In this document: in pieces, positions 6,434 through 14,566 of the stretch
Numbering within the stretch: position 1 is the stretch's first letter
How the letters are laid out: each line of letters opens with the position of its first letter
Notes under the pieces: model-generated
Told to the model about the DNA's origin: nothing
Database searches by the model: none
Seen by the model: only the letters and a program-made list of their open reading frames with translations
Program-made: the position numbers and the translations under genes
Source: JAWXTS01 sp044433305
GTDB lineage: Bacteria; Bacteroidota; Bacteroidia; Bacteroidales; Rikenellaceae
Assembly (NCBI GenBank): GCA_044433305.1
Contig: JAWXTS010000036.1
Location: 1-16,153, forward strand
Length of the DNA: 16,153 nt
Direction of reading: 5' to 3'

Positions 6434-8119
6434 ATGAAAAGGTTTGTAAAAGTAAGTCTCCTTTTTGCGTTGGTAGCTATGGTTTTCTCAAGCTGTAACT
6501 GCTACAACAGAATGGTACGCAAGGTAGACATGGTTGAGGTAGCTTGCTCTCCTGAGGTTGTAACTCTGAGAGGTCACAACGCAGTTGCAGAGGTTACAGT
6601 AACTTTCCCTGCTAAATATTTTGACGAAATGGCAGTGTGGAAAATCACTCCTGTTTTGGTATACGAGGGTGGCGAAATCGCTGGTACTCCTAAATACGTT
6701 CAGGGTGAGGATGTTCAAGATAACTACTCAGTTATTTCTTGGGCAAACGGTGGTTCTTACACTCAGACTGTAAGCATCCCTTACGCTGATGAGGCTTCAA
6801 TCTCAACATTGGAACTTCGTATCGAGTCTAAATGCTCTAACGCATGTACTGAGAAAAACAACGAGTTTGTACCAGTAGCAGCTGTTGCAGTTGCTTCAGG
6901 TGTTAGAACAACTTCAAAATTGGCTGACAACGCTGACTACATGACTTATATGAAAGATAACTTCAAACGAGTTATTACATATACAGAAGAGGCTGATATC
7001 CTTTATGCAATCAACCGCTACAATGTACGTCCAGTAGAGCTTACTTCAGAGCAAATCAAATTGTTCGAGGACTTCGTTAAAGAGAACTCTAACAAAGACA
7101 GAACTACTCTAGGTAACGTATACGCTAAAGGTTATGCTTCTCCTGACGGTCCATTGAAATTCAATGACGAGCTATCTAAAAAACGTAGCGAGACAGGTAA
7201 AGAAGCTGCTACTAAAGTTCTTTCAGATGTAGACGTTGATTATGACGTTGCAGCTTATGGTGAGGACTGGGAAGGCTTCAAAGAGCTTGTTCAAGCTTCA
7301 GACATGGAAGATAAAGATCTTATCCTTCAGGTTCTTGATATGTACAGCTCTCCAGTTGAAAGAGACCAACAAATCCAAAACATGACAGCTGTATGGAAAG
7401 AGCTTACAGATGATATCTTCCCACAACTTCGTCGTACTAAATTGGTTGCTTCTGCTGATGTTTCAGGTAAAACTGACGCTGAGTTGATCGCTGCTGCTAA
7501 AGGTAACCTATCTGCTCTAGATCTAGAGGAGGCTATGTACGCTGCAACTCTAGTTGAGGACAGAGCTACTGAGGCTAAAGTTTACAAATATGCTGCTGAG
7601 AAATACAACGACGCTAGAGCTTACAACAACTACGCTATTGCTGTTGCAAACATGGGTGACTGGGATGCTGCTGAGGAGGCTCTTGAGAAAGCTGCTTCTA
7701 TGAGCAACGATCCTGCAATCGCTAACAACATGGCTGCCGTAGCTATCGAGAAAGGTGATTTCGCTCAAGCAAGAACTTACCTAGCTGCTGCTGAGGGTGT
7801 TGACGTAAGTGGCAACCAAAGCTTGTTGGCTATGGCTGAGGGTAACCCTACAACTGATAACTTGTCAGGTTATGACTTGGCAGTTGCTCAACTTTGCCTA
7901 GACAACCCTGCTGCTGCTAAAGCTGCTATCTCAGACGTTACAGGTTGTGCAGATTCAGATTATATCAGAGCTGTTGCTTCAATGAGAGAGGGTGACTCTG
8001 CAAGTGCACTTTCTTACCTTGATAGCGCAATCGAGCTTAACCCAGAGAAGAAAGAGCAAGCTGAGAACGACATCGAGTTCGTTAAATTGTTCGGTACACA
8101 AGAGTTCTTGGCCCTATAA
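6434..8119 (+). CDS. Lipoprotein with OmpA-like region and C-terminal TPR-type repeats
   Basis: This 561-residue protein has no confident gene name. Residues 1-20 form a lipoprotein signal (Lys/Arg start, hydrophobic core, FSSC), with C21 the likely lipidated cysteine. The residues after C21 (NCYNRM) lack the acidic cluster of surface-export signals, so a periplasm-facing lipoprotein is more likely. Residues 30-170 look beta-rich. An OmpA-like stretch follows at about 208-275, with YAKGYASPDG and FNDELSKKRSETGKEAA, resembling the peptidoglycan-binding part of OmpA-family proteins. The last 180 residues are Ala-rich helical pairs of TPR type (AYNNYAIAVANMGDWDAAEE, then NNMAAVAIEKGDFAQARTYL). 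Codon use is strongly biased like pnp and groEL, which suggests an abundant protein. It sits just after pnp, as the TPR lipoprotein gene nlpI does in enterobacteria, but it is about twice NlpI's length and direct homology is not shown. Confidence 0.8.
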   Translation: MKRFVKVSLLFALVAMVFSSCNCYNRMVRKVDMVEVACSPEVVTLRGHNAVAEVTVTFPAKYFDEMAVWKITPVLVYEGGEIAGTPKYVQGEDVQDNYSVISWANGGSYTQTVSIPYADEASISTLELRIESKCSNACTEKNNEFVPVAAVAVASGVRTTSKLADNADYMTYMKDNFKRVITYTEEADILYAINRYNVRPVELTSEQIKLFEDFVKENSNKDRTTLGNVYAKGYASPDGPLKFNDELSKKRSETGKEAATKVLSDVDVDYDVAAYGEDWEGFKELVQASDMEDKDLILQVLDMYSSPVERDQQIQNMTAVWKELTDDIFPQLRRTKLVASADVSGKTDAELIAAAKGNLSALDLEEAMYAATLVEDRATEAKVYKYAAEKYNDARAYNNYAIAVANMGDWDAAEEALEKAASMSNDPAIANNMAAVAIEKGDFAQARTYLAAAEGVDVSGNQSLLAMAEGNPTTDNLSGYDLAVAQLCLDNPAAAKAAISDVTGCADSDYIRAVASMREGDSASALSYLDSAIELNPEKKEQAENDIEFVKLFGTQEFLAL

Positions 8120-8151
8120 TATATAGGTAGTCACAGACTTTTAATATAGAG

Positions 8152-8187
8152 TGTGGTCTCCGTGTTTACGGGGGCCACATTTTTTTT
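8152..8187 (+). terminator. Intrinsic terminator after the lipoprotein gene
   Basis: TGTGGTCTCCGT (8152-8163) pairs with ACGGGGGCCACA (8168-8179) through 12 pairs including two T-G wobbles, with a GTTT loop. Eight T follow immediately. Confidence 0.92.
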
Positions 8188-8270
8188 GCTTACACGGCAG
8201 AGGGGGCTGTTGCCAGAAAATTTGGTTATAGTATTTTGTATGTTATAAACTTAAGTATTATGAGTTGGGC

Positions 8271-8303
8271 TTGTGGTGAATCCAAAAAGAATATTTACCT
8301 TTG
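8271..8303 (+). promoter_or_regulatory. deoC promoter
   Basis: TTG at 8271-8273 and TACCTTTG at 8296-8303 are 22 bases apart. The -7 box is 23 bases before the ATG at 8326, which fixes that ATG as the start and rules out the longer upstream frame. Confidence 0.7.
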
Positions 8304-8325
8304 TAAGGAATTAATAATTTTAGAT

Positions 8326-9201
8326 ATGGACTATACGGTAGCTTTGGAAAATAATCCTAAAATCACAGACGAACAGATTAATGATATTCTGAGCCAAGCT
8401 CAAACGTTAAGTTTGAAAAATCAAAATGTAGATGTCTACAAGAAGTGCTTCTCATATATTGATTTGACAACTTTGAGTTCTCGTGACTCACAAAGCTCGG
8501 TTGAGGCTTTTGTCACTAAGGCTGTTGAGTTTCCTATACATTTCCCTGATGTGGATAATGTGGCTTCGGTGTGTGTGTATCCTCCTTTTGTCGAGGTTGC
8601 AGGTCTTGCTATCGGTGGTTCTAACATGGCTATTACTAGCGTGTCTGGAGGGTTTCCATCGTCTCAGACCTTTATTGAGGTTAAAATGTTGGAGACTTCT
8701 ATGGCTGTTGAGAATGGCGCAGATGAGATAGATATAGTAATCAGTATAGGTGAGTTTTTGAATGGCGAGTATGAGCTTGTTGCCAGCGAGGTAGAGTGTA
8801 TAAAGGACGAGATTGGCGACGATGCTGTTCTGAAGGTTATTCTTGAGACTGGTGAGTTGCAAGATGCTAACCTTATATATAAGGCGTCTATGTTGGCGAT
8901 GTATGCTGGTGCAGACTTTATCAAGACTTCTACGGGCAAGGTTGCGGTTTCTGCCACGCCAGAGGCTGCCGCTGTAATGTGCCTTGCGATAAAAGACTAT
9001 TATAATATAACGGGCAAGAAGATAGGCTTTAAGGCTGCTGGCGGTGTTGCCACGGCTGCTGATGCTGCTTATTACTATTCTATTGTTGAAACGGTTCTTG
9101 GTTCAGAGTGGTTGAACGCTAAATATTTCCGTATTGGAGCTAGTTCTTTGGCCTCGAAACTTCTTTCAGCGATAAAAGGTGAGCAAATAACGTATTTTTA
9201 A
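8326..9201 (+). CDS. deoC: Deoxyribose-phosphate aldolase
   Basis: This class I aldolase splits 2-deoxy-D-ribose 5-phosphate into glyceraldehyde 3-phosphate and acetaldehyde, the last step in deoxynucleoside breakdown. The product is 291 residues. Active-site residues are visible: Schiff-base K200 in DFIKTSTGK, the second lysine K236 in GFKAAGGVATAADAA, and D136 in EIDIVISIGEF; these match E. coli K167, K201 and D102. About 30-35 extra residues at the N-terminus compared with E. coli fit the longer DeoC seen in Bacteroidetes. The start at 8326 (MDYTVALENN) was preferred because the frame runs on upstream to 8236 but a good promoter lies inside that extension. No other deo genes are adjacent. 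The gene is flanked by a terminator upstream and a tRNA promoter 9 bases after its stop; no terminator of its own was seen. Confidence 0.95.
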   Translation: MDYTVALENNPKITDEQINDILSQAQTLSLKNQNVDVYKKCFSYIDLTTLSSRDSQSSVEAFVTKAVEFPIHFPDVDNVASVCVYPPFVEVAGLAIGGSNMAITSVSGGFPSSQTFIEVKMLETSMAVENGADEIDIVISIGEFLNGEYELVASEVECIKDEIGDDAVLKVILETGELQDANLIYKASMLAMYAGADFIKTSTGKVAVSATPEAAAVMCLAIKDYYNITGKKIGFKAAGGVATAADAAYYYSIVETVLGSEWLNAKYFRIGASSLASKLLSAIKGEQITYF

Positions 9202-9210
9202 CACATAATT

Positions 9211-9241
9211 TTTGTGGAACCAAAAAAAGTCCTTATATTTG
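9211..9241 (+). promoter_or_regulatory. tRNA-His promoter
   Basis: TTTG (9211-9214), a 19-base spacer and TATATTTG (9234-9241) match the Bacteroidetes consensus exactly. It lies 26 bases before the tRNA. Confidence 0.85.
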
Positions 9242-9267
9242 CAGACCGTTTGAGATAACGTTTAAAT

Positions 9268-9342
<75 letters not shown>

Positions 9343-9378
9343 CTCTCTTCCGTGGATAAATTATGTAGCGGAGAATAT

Positions 9379-9409
9379 AAAGCACTTCCGAGCAAGGAAG
9401 TGCTTTTTT
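9379..9409 (+). terminator. Intrinsic terminator after tRNA-His
   Basis: AAAGCACTTCC (9379-9389) pairs perfectly with GGAAGTGCTTT (9396-9406) around the loop GAGCAA, followed by further T. It lies 42 bases before the helicase start codon. Confidence 0.9.
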
Positions 9410-9451
9410 GTTAAAAAGTTGGCTAATGTTTAGCTAATCAAAATCAATTTT

Positions 9452-11335
9452 ATGAATTATTCGACAGAGTTCGAGGCTTTAGGGTTGTCAGAGGCAATGC
9501 TAAAGGCTATTGCGTCTAAGGGATTTGAGAAACCGTCGCCTATTCAGGCCCTAACAATCCCATTCTTGCTAAACAATGAGCAGGACGTTATTGCCCAAGC
9601 GCAGACCGGTACTGGAAAGACCGCAGCATTTGGATTACCTATCCTCGAAAAATTGGAATCAAGGCGTTCTTCAACACAGGCCTTGATCTTGGTGCCAACC
9701 CGTGAGTTGGCTATTCAGGTAACTGAGGAGTTGATATCTTTCAACTCAGAGAAAAAACTTTCTATTGCTTCAATTTATGGTGGAGCATCTATGAACGAGC
9801 AGTTGCGCCGTTTGAAAAAAGGAATCGACATTGTTGTTGGTACCCCAGGTCGTATCCTAGACCACTTGCGCCGCTCGACACTAGACTTGTCTGAAGTTAA
9901 GTACATGGTCCTTGATGAGGCCGATGAGATGCTTAACATGGGATTTATTGATGATGTAGAGGCTATTATTGCTGCTGCACACGAAGATAGACAAGTGATG
10001 TTGTTCTCGGCTACTATGCCCGATCGTATCGCATCTTTGGCTAAACGTCACATGCGCAATGCAGAGGTTCTAAAAGCCCTAGCAACTAATATTACAACAG
10101 ATTTGACAAATCAAATCTACTTTGAGGTACGCGATTCAGATAAGTTTGATGCGCTAACACGTATCATTGATATTGAGCCAGACTTCTACGGTATCGTTTT
10201 CTGCCAAACTAAAATCGCTGTTGACGAGGTTAGCAAACGACTTACAGAGCGTGGTTACGCTTCTGAAGGTCTTCATGGTGACATCTCACAGGGTCAACGT
10301 GAGAAAGTGTTGCGTGGATTTAGAAGCAAGCAAATCACAATCCTAGTGGCTACGGACGTTGCTGCGCGTGGTATCGATGTTAACAACCTTACTCACGTAA
10401 TCAACTACTCGTTGCCTCAAGATTCAGAATCTTATGTTCACCGTATTGGCCGTACAGGTCGTGCTGGTAACCAAGGTACTGCAATCACTTTTATCTCTAA
10501 CGCTGAGATGCGTCGTTTCGGTTTCTTGAAACGCGACATCAAAGTTGAGATTCACAAGGAGAAACTTCCTAGTGTACAGGATATTATCGAGATTAAGAAG
10601 AACAAAATCAAAGACGATATTATCGAGATTATCGATGGTGACGACTATGAGAAATACCTTGCTATGTCTCAGTCATTGTTGGAGCTATATAGCCCAGAGG
10701 TTGCTCTTAGTGCTATGATGCGTCTTGCTTTCAAGAACGACCTTGACGAGAATAACTACCCTGAGATACGTACAATCAATGTTGACCGTAGAGGCACAAC
10801 ACGTCTGTTCTTGTCTATTGGCCGCACCGATGGCTACGACAAGCGTAAGATGGTTGCCTTCTTGAAACGTGAGACAGGTCTTTCAGACGCAAAAATTGAT
10901 GACGTTAAGATTCTTGATAGCTTCTCATTTGTGACTGTGCCTTTCCAGGATGCTGAGACTGTGGTTAAAGCACTTAACGAGTTGTCTACAAATCGTCCAA
11001 TCGCTGAGGTTGCTGATGATATGGCTAAGGGCAAATCAGATGGTGGTAACCGTGGTGGCAGAGACCGTCGCTTTGGCGGTGGTGACCGCGACCGTAAACG
11101 TTCGTTTGGTGGCGACAGAGGCGACAGAGACTTCCGTCCTCGTTCTAGCGAGGGAGGCAGAAAATCTTTCGGCACAGATTCAGACTTCTTTGCAAAAGAG
11201 TTTGGAGATCGTTCTCGCTCAAATGGCGAAGGCTCTAGAGGTGGCCGTGGAGGCAGATCTTTTGGTAGCGGTAAATCTTTCGGTGGCGGCAGCCGTAGCA
11301 GCCGTGGAGGATTCAGCTCAAGAAAGAAAAGATAA
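9452..11335 (+). CDS. DEAD-box RNA helicase, DeaD/CsdA-like
   Basis: This 627-residue ATP-dependent RNA helicase probably helps ribosome assembly or unwinds structured RNA. All core motifs are present: Q motif (FEKPSPIQ), motif I AQTGTGKT (50-57), PTREL (82-86), TPGR (131-134), DEAD (155-158), SAT (186-188), then ATDVAARGID (about 301-310) and HRIGRTGRAG (about 330-339). A DbpA/CsdA-type RNA-binding domain follows at about 410-510 (TRLFLSIGRTDGYDKRKM). The tail (about 520-627) is rich in Arg, Gly, Ser and Phe, with RGG- and FGG-like units, a low-complexity RNA-binding region. This layout fits DeaD/CsdA better than RhlE, which lacks the DbpA-type domain. No TAnnTTTG box was found between the tRNA terminator and the ATG, so its transcription may depend on read-through or on an atypical promoter. 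Confidence 0.95.
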   Translation: MNYSTEFEALGLSEAMLKAIASKGFEKPSPIQALTIPFLLNNEQDVIAQAQTGTGKTAAFGLPILEKLESRRSSTQALILVPTRELAIQVTEELISFNSEKKLSIASIYGGASMNEQLRRLKKGIDIVVGTPGRILDHLRRSTLDLSEVKYMVLDEADEMLNMGFIDDVEAIIAAAHEDRQVMLFSATMPDRIASLAKRHMRNAEVLKALATNITTDLTNQIYFEVRDSDKFDALTRIIDIEPDFYGIVFCQTKIAVDEVSKRLTERGYASEGLHGDISQGQREKVLRGFRSKQITILVATDVAARGIDVNNLTHVINYSLPQDSESYVHRIGRTGRAGNQGTAITFISNAEMRRFGFLKRDIKVEIHKEKLPSVQDIIEIKKNKIKDDIIEIIDGDDYEKYLAMSQSLLELYSPEVALSAMMRLAFKNDLDENNYPEIRTINVDRRGTTRLFLSIGRTDGYDKRKMVAFLKRETGLSDAKIDDVKILDSFSFVTVPFQDAETVVKALNELSTNRPIAEVADDMAKGKSDGGNRGGRDRRFGGGDRDRKRSFGGDRGDRDFRPRSSEGGRKSFGTDSDFFAKEFGDRSRSNGEGSRGGRGGRSFGSGKSFGGGSRSSRGGFSSRKKR

Positions 11336-11408
11336 TATGACTTATCCTCTAGGTTATACCTTATATATATAGGGTGGGGCTGAAGAGAATTAAAATATTA
11401 CGCTGACA

Positions 11409-11452
11409 ATATGGCAGGGGCTGACAATGCTACCTGCCATATTTGCGTTTTT
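11409..11452 (+). terminator. Probable intrinsic terminator after the helicase gene
   Basis: ATATGGCAGG (11409-11418) pairs perfectly with CCTGCCATAT (11433-11442) around a 14-base loop, followed by TTGCGTTTTT. The T-run is interrupted, so strength is uncertain. The tail overlaps the -33 element assigned to groES. Confidence 0.7.
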
Positions 11453-11473
11453 ATGCCATATTGCCTACCTTTA
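11442..11473 (+). promoter_or_regulatory. Candidate groESL promoter
   Basis: TTTG at 11442-11445 and TACCTTTA at 11466-11473 are 20 bases apart. The last base of the -7 box departs from TAnnTTTG. It would give a leader of about 70 bases before groES. No good CIRCE repeat was found, so heat-shock control by HrcA is not supported. Confidence 0.5.
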
Positions 11474-11551
11474 GAGGGCCTAAATTGCTTTGGCACACAT
11501 TGTGAGGATAGTGTATGTTAGAAAATAAATAACCAAATTAAAATAAAGACT

Positions 11552-11821
11552 ATGAAAATTAAACCATTGGCAGATAGAGTTGTGGTTGAGCCACATCCTG
11601 CAGAAGAAAAGACGGCTGGCGGATTGTATATTCCAGATACAGCAAAAGAGAAACCTCTAGTGGGAACAGTAATCGCGGTTGGCGCAGGAACTTCAGATGT
11701 TACTATGGAAGTTGCCGTCGGCGACACTGTGCTTTATGGCAAATATGCTGGAACTGAGGTTTCGGTAGATGGCACTGACGTGCTAATAATGAAACAAGGC
11801 GATATTTTAGCAATCATCTAA
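11552..11821 (+). CDS. groES: Co-chaperonin GroES
   Basis: GroES is the heptameric lid of the GroEL folding chamber. The product is 89 residues, within the 89-97 range of the bacterial family. It starts MKIKPLADRVVVEPHPAEEK, typical for GroES, followed by the mobile loop that contacts GroEL (TAGGLYIPDTAKEKP, about residues 21-35). GTVIAVGAG, a second strand segment with VGDTVLYGKYAGTEV, and a C-terminal ILMKQGDILAII complete the fold. The start codon has no Shine-Dalgarno sequence. groEL begins 16 bases after the stop, so the two form the usual operon. Confidence 0.98.
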   Translation: MKIKPLADRVVVEPHPAEEKTAGGLYIPDTAKEKPLVGTVIAVGAGTSDVTMEVAVGDTVLYGKYAGTEVSVDGTDVLIMKQGDILAII

Positions 11822-11837
11822 TCGAGGAGAAACAACA

Positions 11838-13469
11838 ATGGCAAAAGAAATTAAATATAGCATAGAAGCACGCGAGTTGCTTAAAGAAGGCGTTGACGCA
11901 TTGGCAAATGCAGTAAAAGTAACCCTAGGCCCTAAAGGTCGTAACGTGGTTATAGACAAGAAGTTTGGAGCACCACACATCACAAAAGATGGCGTTAGCG
12001 TTGCAAAAGAAATCGAACTTGAGGACGGTTTCGCAAACATGGGAGCACAAATGGTTAGAGAGGTAGCATCTAAAACTGCTGATGATGCAGGTGATGGTAC
12101 AACTACTGCTACTGTTCTTGCTCAGTCTATCGTAAGCGTCGGTGTTAAGAATGTTACAGCTGGTGCAAACCCTATGGCCCTTAAGAGAGGTATCGACAAG
12201 GCTGTTGCAGCTGTTGTTGCAGATTTGCGTGTTCAGAGCCAAGAGGTTGGCGACGATATTGCTAAGATAGAGCAAGTTGCAACTGTTTCAGCCAACAACG
12301 ATGTGGCAATAGGTAAGCTTATCGCTGAGGCTATGGCTAAGGTGAAAAAAGAAGGTGTTATCACTGTCGAGGAGGCTAAAGGTACAGAGACTCACGTAGA
12401 TGTAGTAGAGGGTATGCAGTTCGACCGCGGTTATATCTCGCCTTATTTCATTACTGATTCAGAGAAGATGGAGGCTGCTTATGAGAAGCCATTTATCCTT
12501 ATCGCAGATAAAAAAGTGTCTACAATGAAGGAAATCATGGGCGTTCTGGAGCCAGTAGCTCAGAGTGGTCGCGCTATGATTATCATTGCTGAAGATATTG
12601 ACGGTGAGGCACTTGCAGCACTTGTTGTAAATAAACTAAGAGGCACTCTTAAGGTTGCAGCCGTTAAGGCTCCAGGCTTTGGCGACCGCCGTAAAGATTT
12701 GCTAGAGGACATCGCAATTCTTACAGGCGCAACAGTAATTTCTGAAACTAAGGGTATTAGCATGGATCAAGTGACTCTAGAGATGCTTGGTACAGCCGAC
12801 AAAGTGGTTATGAACAAAGAGAATACCACTATTGTTAATGGTGCAGGTGCAAAAGAGAATATCGTTGCACGTGTGGCTCAGCTTCGCAAACAAATGGAGA
12901 TTACCACATCAGAGTACGATAAGGAGAAACTTATTGAGCGTCTAGCTAAGCTTGCAGGCGGTGTGGCTGTTCTTTACGTTGGTGCAACTACCGAGGTAGA
13001 GATGAAAGAGAAAAAAGATCGTGTTGAAGATGCTTTGGCCGCTACTCGCGCTGCCGTAGAAGAAGGTATCGTAGCTGGCGGTGGTGTAGCTTACATCCGT
13101 GCCGTTGCTGCACTCGAGAACCTTAAAGGTGAAAACGACGACGAGACAACAGGTATACAAATCATCAAACGTGCTATCGAGGAGCCATTGCGCCAGATTG
13201 TAGCCAACGCTGGTGGCGAGGGTTCTGTGGTTGTAGCAAAAGTTAAAGAGAGCGAAGGTTCTCTAGGTTACAATGCATACAACGACTGCTATGAGGATAT
13301 GCACAAGGCAGGTATCATCGACCCTACTAAAGTATCACGCGTAGCACTTGAGAACGCTGCTTCAGTAGCATCAATGTTCTTGACTACCGAGTGCGTTATG
13401 GTAGATAAGAAAGAGGAGAACCCTGCGCCGATGCCTCCGATGGGCGGCGGTATGGGAGGCATGATGTAG
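11838..13469 (+). CDS. groEL: Chaperonin GroEL
   Basis: GroEL is the tetradecameric ATP-driven folding chamber of the cytoplasm. The product is 543 residues, full length. Landmarks include VTLGPKGRNVVID (28-40), D51 in TKDGV (equivalent to E. coli D52), the ATP-binding GDGTTT at 85-90, D398 in RVEDALAATRAAVEEG, and the Gly/Met-rich tail MPPMGGGMGGMM. It follows groES by 16 bases, with GAGGAG (11824-11829) about 8 bases before the ATG, a better ribosome binding site than most genes in the window and likely to support high output of the second gene. Codon use is that of a highly expressed gene. A 12-bp palindrome and a strong terminator follow the stop. Confidence 0.99.
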   Translation: MAKEIKYSIEARELLKEGVDALANAVKVTLGPKGRNVVIDKKFGAPHITKDGVSVAKEIELEDGFANMGAQMVREVASKTADDAGDGTTTATVLAQSIVSVGVKNVTAGANPMALKRGIDKAVAAVVADLRVQSQEVGDDIAKIEQVATVSANNDVAIGKLIAEAMAKVKKEGVITVEEAKGTETHVDVVEGMQFDRGYISPYFITDSEKMEAAYEKPFILIADKKVSTMKEIMGVLEPVAQSGRAMIIIAEDIDGEALAALVVNKLRGTLKVAAVKAPGFGDRRKDLLEDIAILTGATVISETKGISMDQVTLEMLGTADKVVMNKENTTIVNGAGAKENIVARVAQLRKQMEITTSEYDKEKLIERLAKLAGGVAVLYVGATTEVEMKEKKDRVEDALAATRAAVEEGIVAGGGVAYIRAVAALENLKGENDDETTGIQIIKRAIEEPLRQIVANAGGEGSVVVAKVKESEGSLGYNAYNDCYEDMHKAGIIDPTKVSRVALENAASVASMFLTTECVMVDKKEENPAPMPPMGGGMGGMM

Positions 13470-13472
13470 CCC

Positions 13473-13484
13473 GAATCTAGATTC
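13473..13484. repeat. Perfect 12-bp palindrome after groEL
   Basis: GAATCTAGATTC is its own reverse complement and lies between the groEL stop and the terminator stem. Its function is unknown; it may be chance or part of the 3' end structure. Confidence 0.6.
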
Positions 13485-13529
13485 AAAAAATGGGAAACTG
13501 GAAATAATTTCTGGTTTCCCATTTTTTTT
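13485..13529 (+). terminator. Intrinsic terminator after groEL
   Basis: AAAAAATGGGAAAC (13485-13498) pairs perfectly with GTTTCCCATTTTTT (13514-13527). Inside, GAAA and TTTC extend the stem beyond a TG/TG mismatch. A run of eight T ends it. The matching A-run on the left means it could also work from the other strand. Confidence 0.93.
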
Positions 13530-13653
13530 GTCAATGTAATGCTAATGTAACGGTAAATTGTTATATTTGTAGGAAATATTAGCTTAACATTGGGTTTTAA
13601 CGCAAAATAATGTTTTTCTTTGTCAATAATGGCAGAGAAAATTCATCTAAATA

Positions 13654-13684
13654 TTGCAATTTATAATAATAGTTTGTAGTTTTG
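13654..13684 (+). promoter_or_regulatory. Promoter of the exbB-exbD cluster
   Basis: TTG at 13654-13656 and TAGTTTTG at 13677-13684 are 20 bases apart, giving a leader of about 65-70 bases. A second TAnnTTTG box, TATATTTG at 13562-13569, has no -33 partner and is a weaker alternative further upstream. Confidence 0.65.
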
Positions 13685-13758
13685 CGTTGGTAGAACCTAT
13701 GTGTTCGACTTTTTGAACTAATAACATTAAACCAAATATTAATCAATTTTCTAAAACT

Positions 13759-14550
13759 ATGAAAAAACTTTTTTTGATTCTAGCGGCAGTTGGCTTATTT
13801 AGCTTCTCTTCTGTTGCTGTTTACGCTCAGGATTCTGCTGAATCTACTGAGGAGGTTGCAGTTGCTGAAGTTGCTACTTCAGACGTTGTTGCAAACCCAG
13901 AGACAGATGTAGATGGTACTCCAATGCACCAAGTTATTAAACAAAAATTCCTTGAGGGTGGTGCAGCTTGGATGGCTCCAGTACTTCTTTGCTTGATCCT
14001 AGGTCTTGCAATCATCATCGAGCGCGTACTTTATTTGAACCTAGCAACTGTTAACACTAAAAAATTGATCGCACAAGTAGAAGATGCACTAGCTTCTGGT
14101 GGTGTCGAGGCTGCAAAAGATGTTTGCCGTAACACACGTGGTCCTGTTGCAAGTATTTTCTATCAAGGTCTTAGCCGTTATGATGATGGTCTAGACGTAG
14201 TAGAGAAATCAGTTGTTTCTTACGGTTCAGTACAAACTGGCCAAATGGAAAGCGGTTTGACATGGGTGTCTCTATTTATTTCTTTGTCTCCTATGTTGGG
14301 ATTCATGGGTACCGTAGTTGGTATGATTGGTGCGTTCGACGCGATCCAAGCTGCTGGTGATATCTCTCCAACCGTTGTTGCTGGTGGTATCAAGGTATCT
14401 CTTTTGACTACATTGGCCGGTCTTATCGGTGCGGTAGTTCTTCAGTTGTTCTACAACTATTTGGTATCTAAAATCGATGGCCTAGTAGTAGATATGGAAG
14501 ACTCTTCAATCACATTGATCGATATCCTTACACAATACAACAAAAAGTAA
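13759..14550 (+). CDS. exbB: MotA/TolQ/ExbB family proton channel protein
   Basis: This 263-residue inner-membrane protein is the channel subunit that, with ExbD, uses the proton gradient to drive TonB. It carries a predicted cleavable signal peptide (1-23, ending VYA before QDS), then an acidic, Glu/Asp/Val-rich stretch (about 24-52) that would lie in the periplasm. The first membrane segment is at about 72-92 and a cytoplasmic domain follows. The family core of two more membrane helices is at about 165-192 (SLFISLSPMLGFMGTVVGMI) and 205-237 (GGIKVSLLTTLAGLIGAVVL). The signal peptide and acidic stretch are additions relative to E. coli ExbB. It is the first gene of a four-gene unit; the next gene starts 16 bases after its stop. 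ExbB is preferred over TolQ because no tolA, tolB or pal genes are here, but sequence alone does not fully separate the two. Confidence 0.92.
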   Translation: MKKLFLILAAVGLFSFSSVAVYAQDSAESTEEVAVAEVATSDVVANPETDVDGTPMHQVIKQKFLEGGAAWMAPVLLCLILGLAIIIERVLYLNLATVNTKKLIAQVEDALASGGVEAAKDVCRNTRGPVASIFYQGLSRYDDGLDVVEKSVVSYGSVQTGQMESGLTWVSLFISLSPMLGFMGTVVGMIGAFDAIQAAGDISPTVVAGGIKVSLLTTLAGLIGAVVLQLFYNYLVSKIDGLVVDMEDSSITLIDILTQYNKK

Positions 14551-14566
14551 TTAGAAAGCTAAAATT

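Noticed and set aside
8236..8325. In-frame N-terminal extension of deoC
   Set aside because: A good promoter (8271-8303) lies inside it, so this stretch would mostly not be transcribed; the residues do not resemble DeoC.
8488..8862. Open frame of 124 codons on the minus strand inside deoC
   Set aside because: deoC is unambiguous on the plus strand; the antisense frame shows no recognisable features.
10950..11372. Open frame of 140 codons on the plus strand overlapping the helicase tail
   Set aside because: The Val/Ala-rich product is the frame-shifted reading of the Gly/Arg repeats in the helicase tail; no start signal supports it.
11480..11520. Possible CIRCE-like element upstream of groES (TTGGCACAC with a later AGTGT)
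   Set aside because: Only the left half resembles TTAGCACTC; the right half does not fit GAGTGCTAA at the required spacing.
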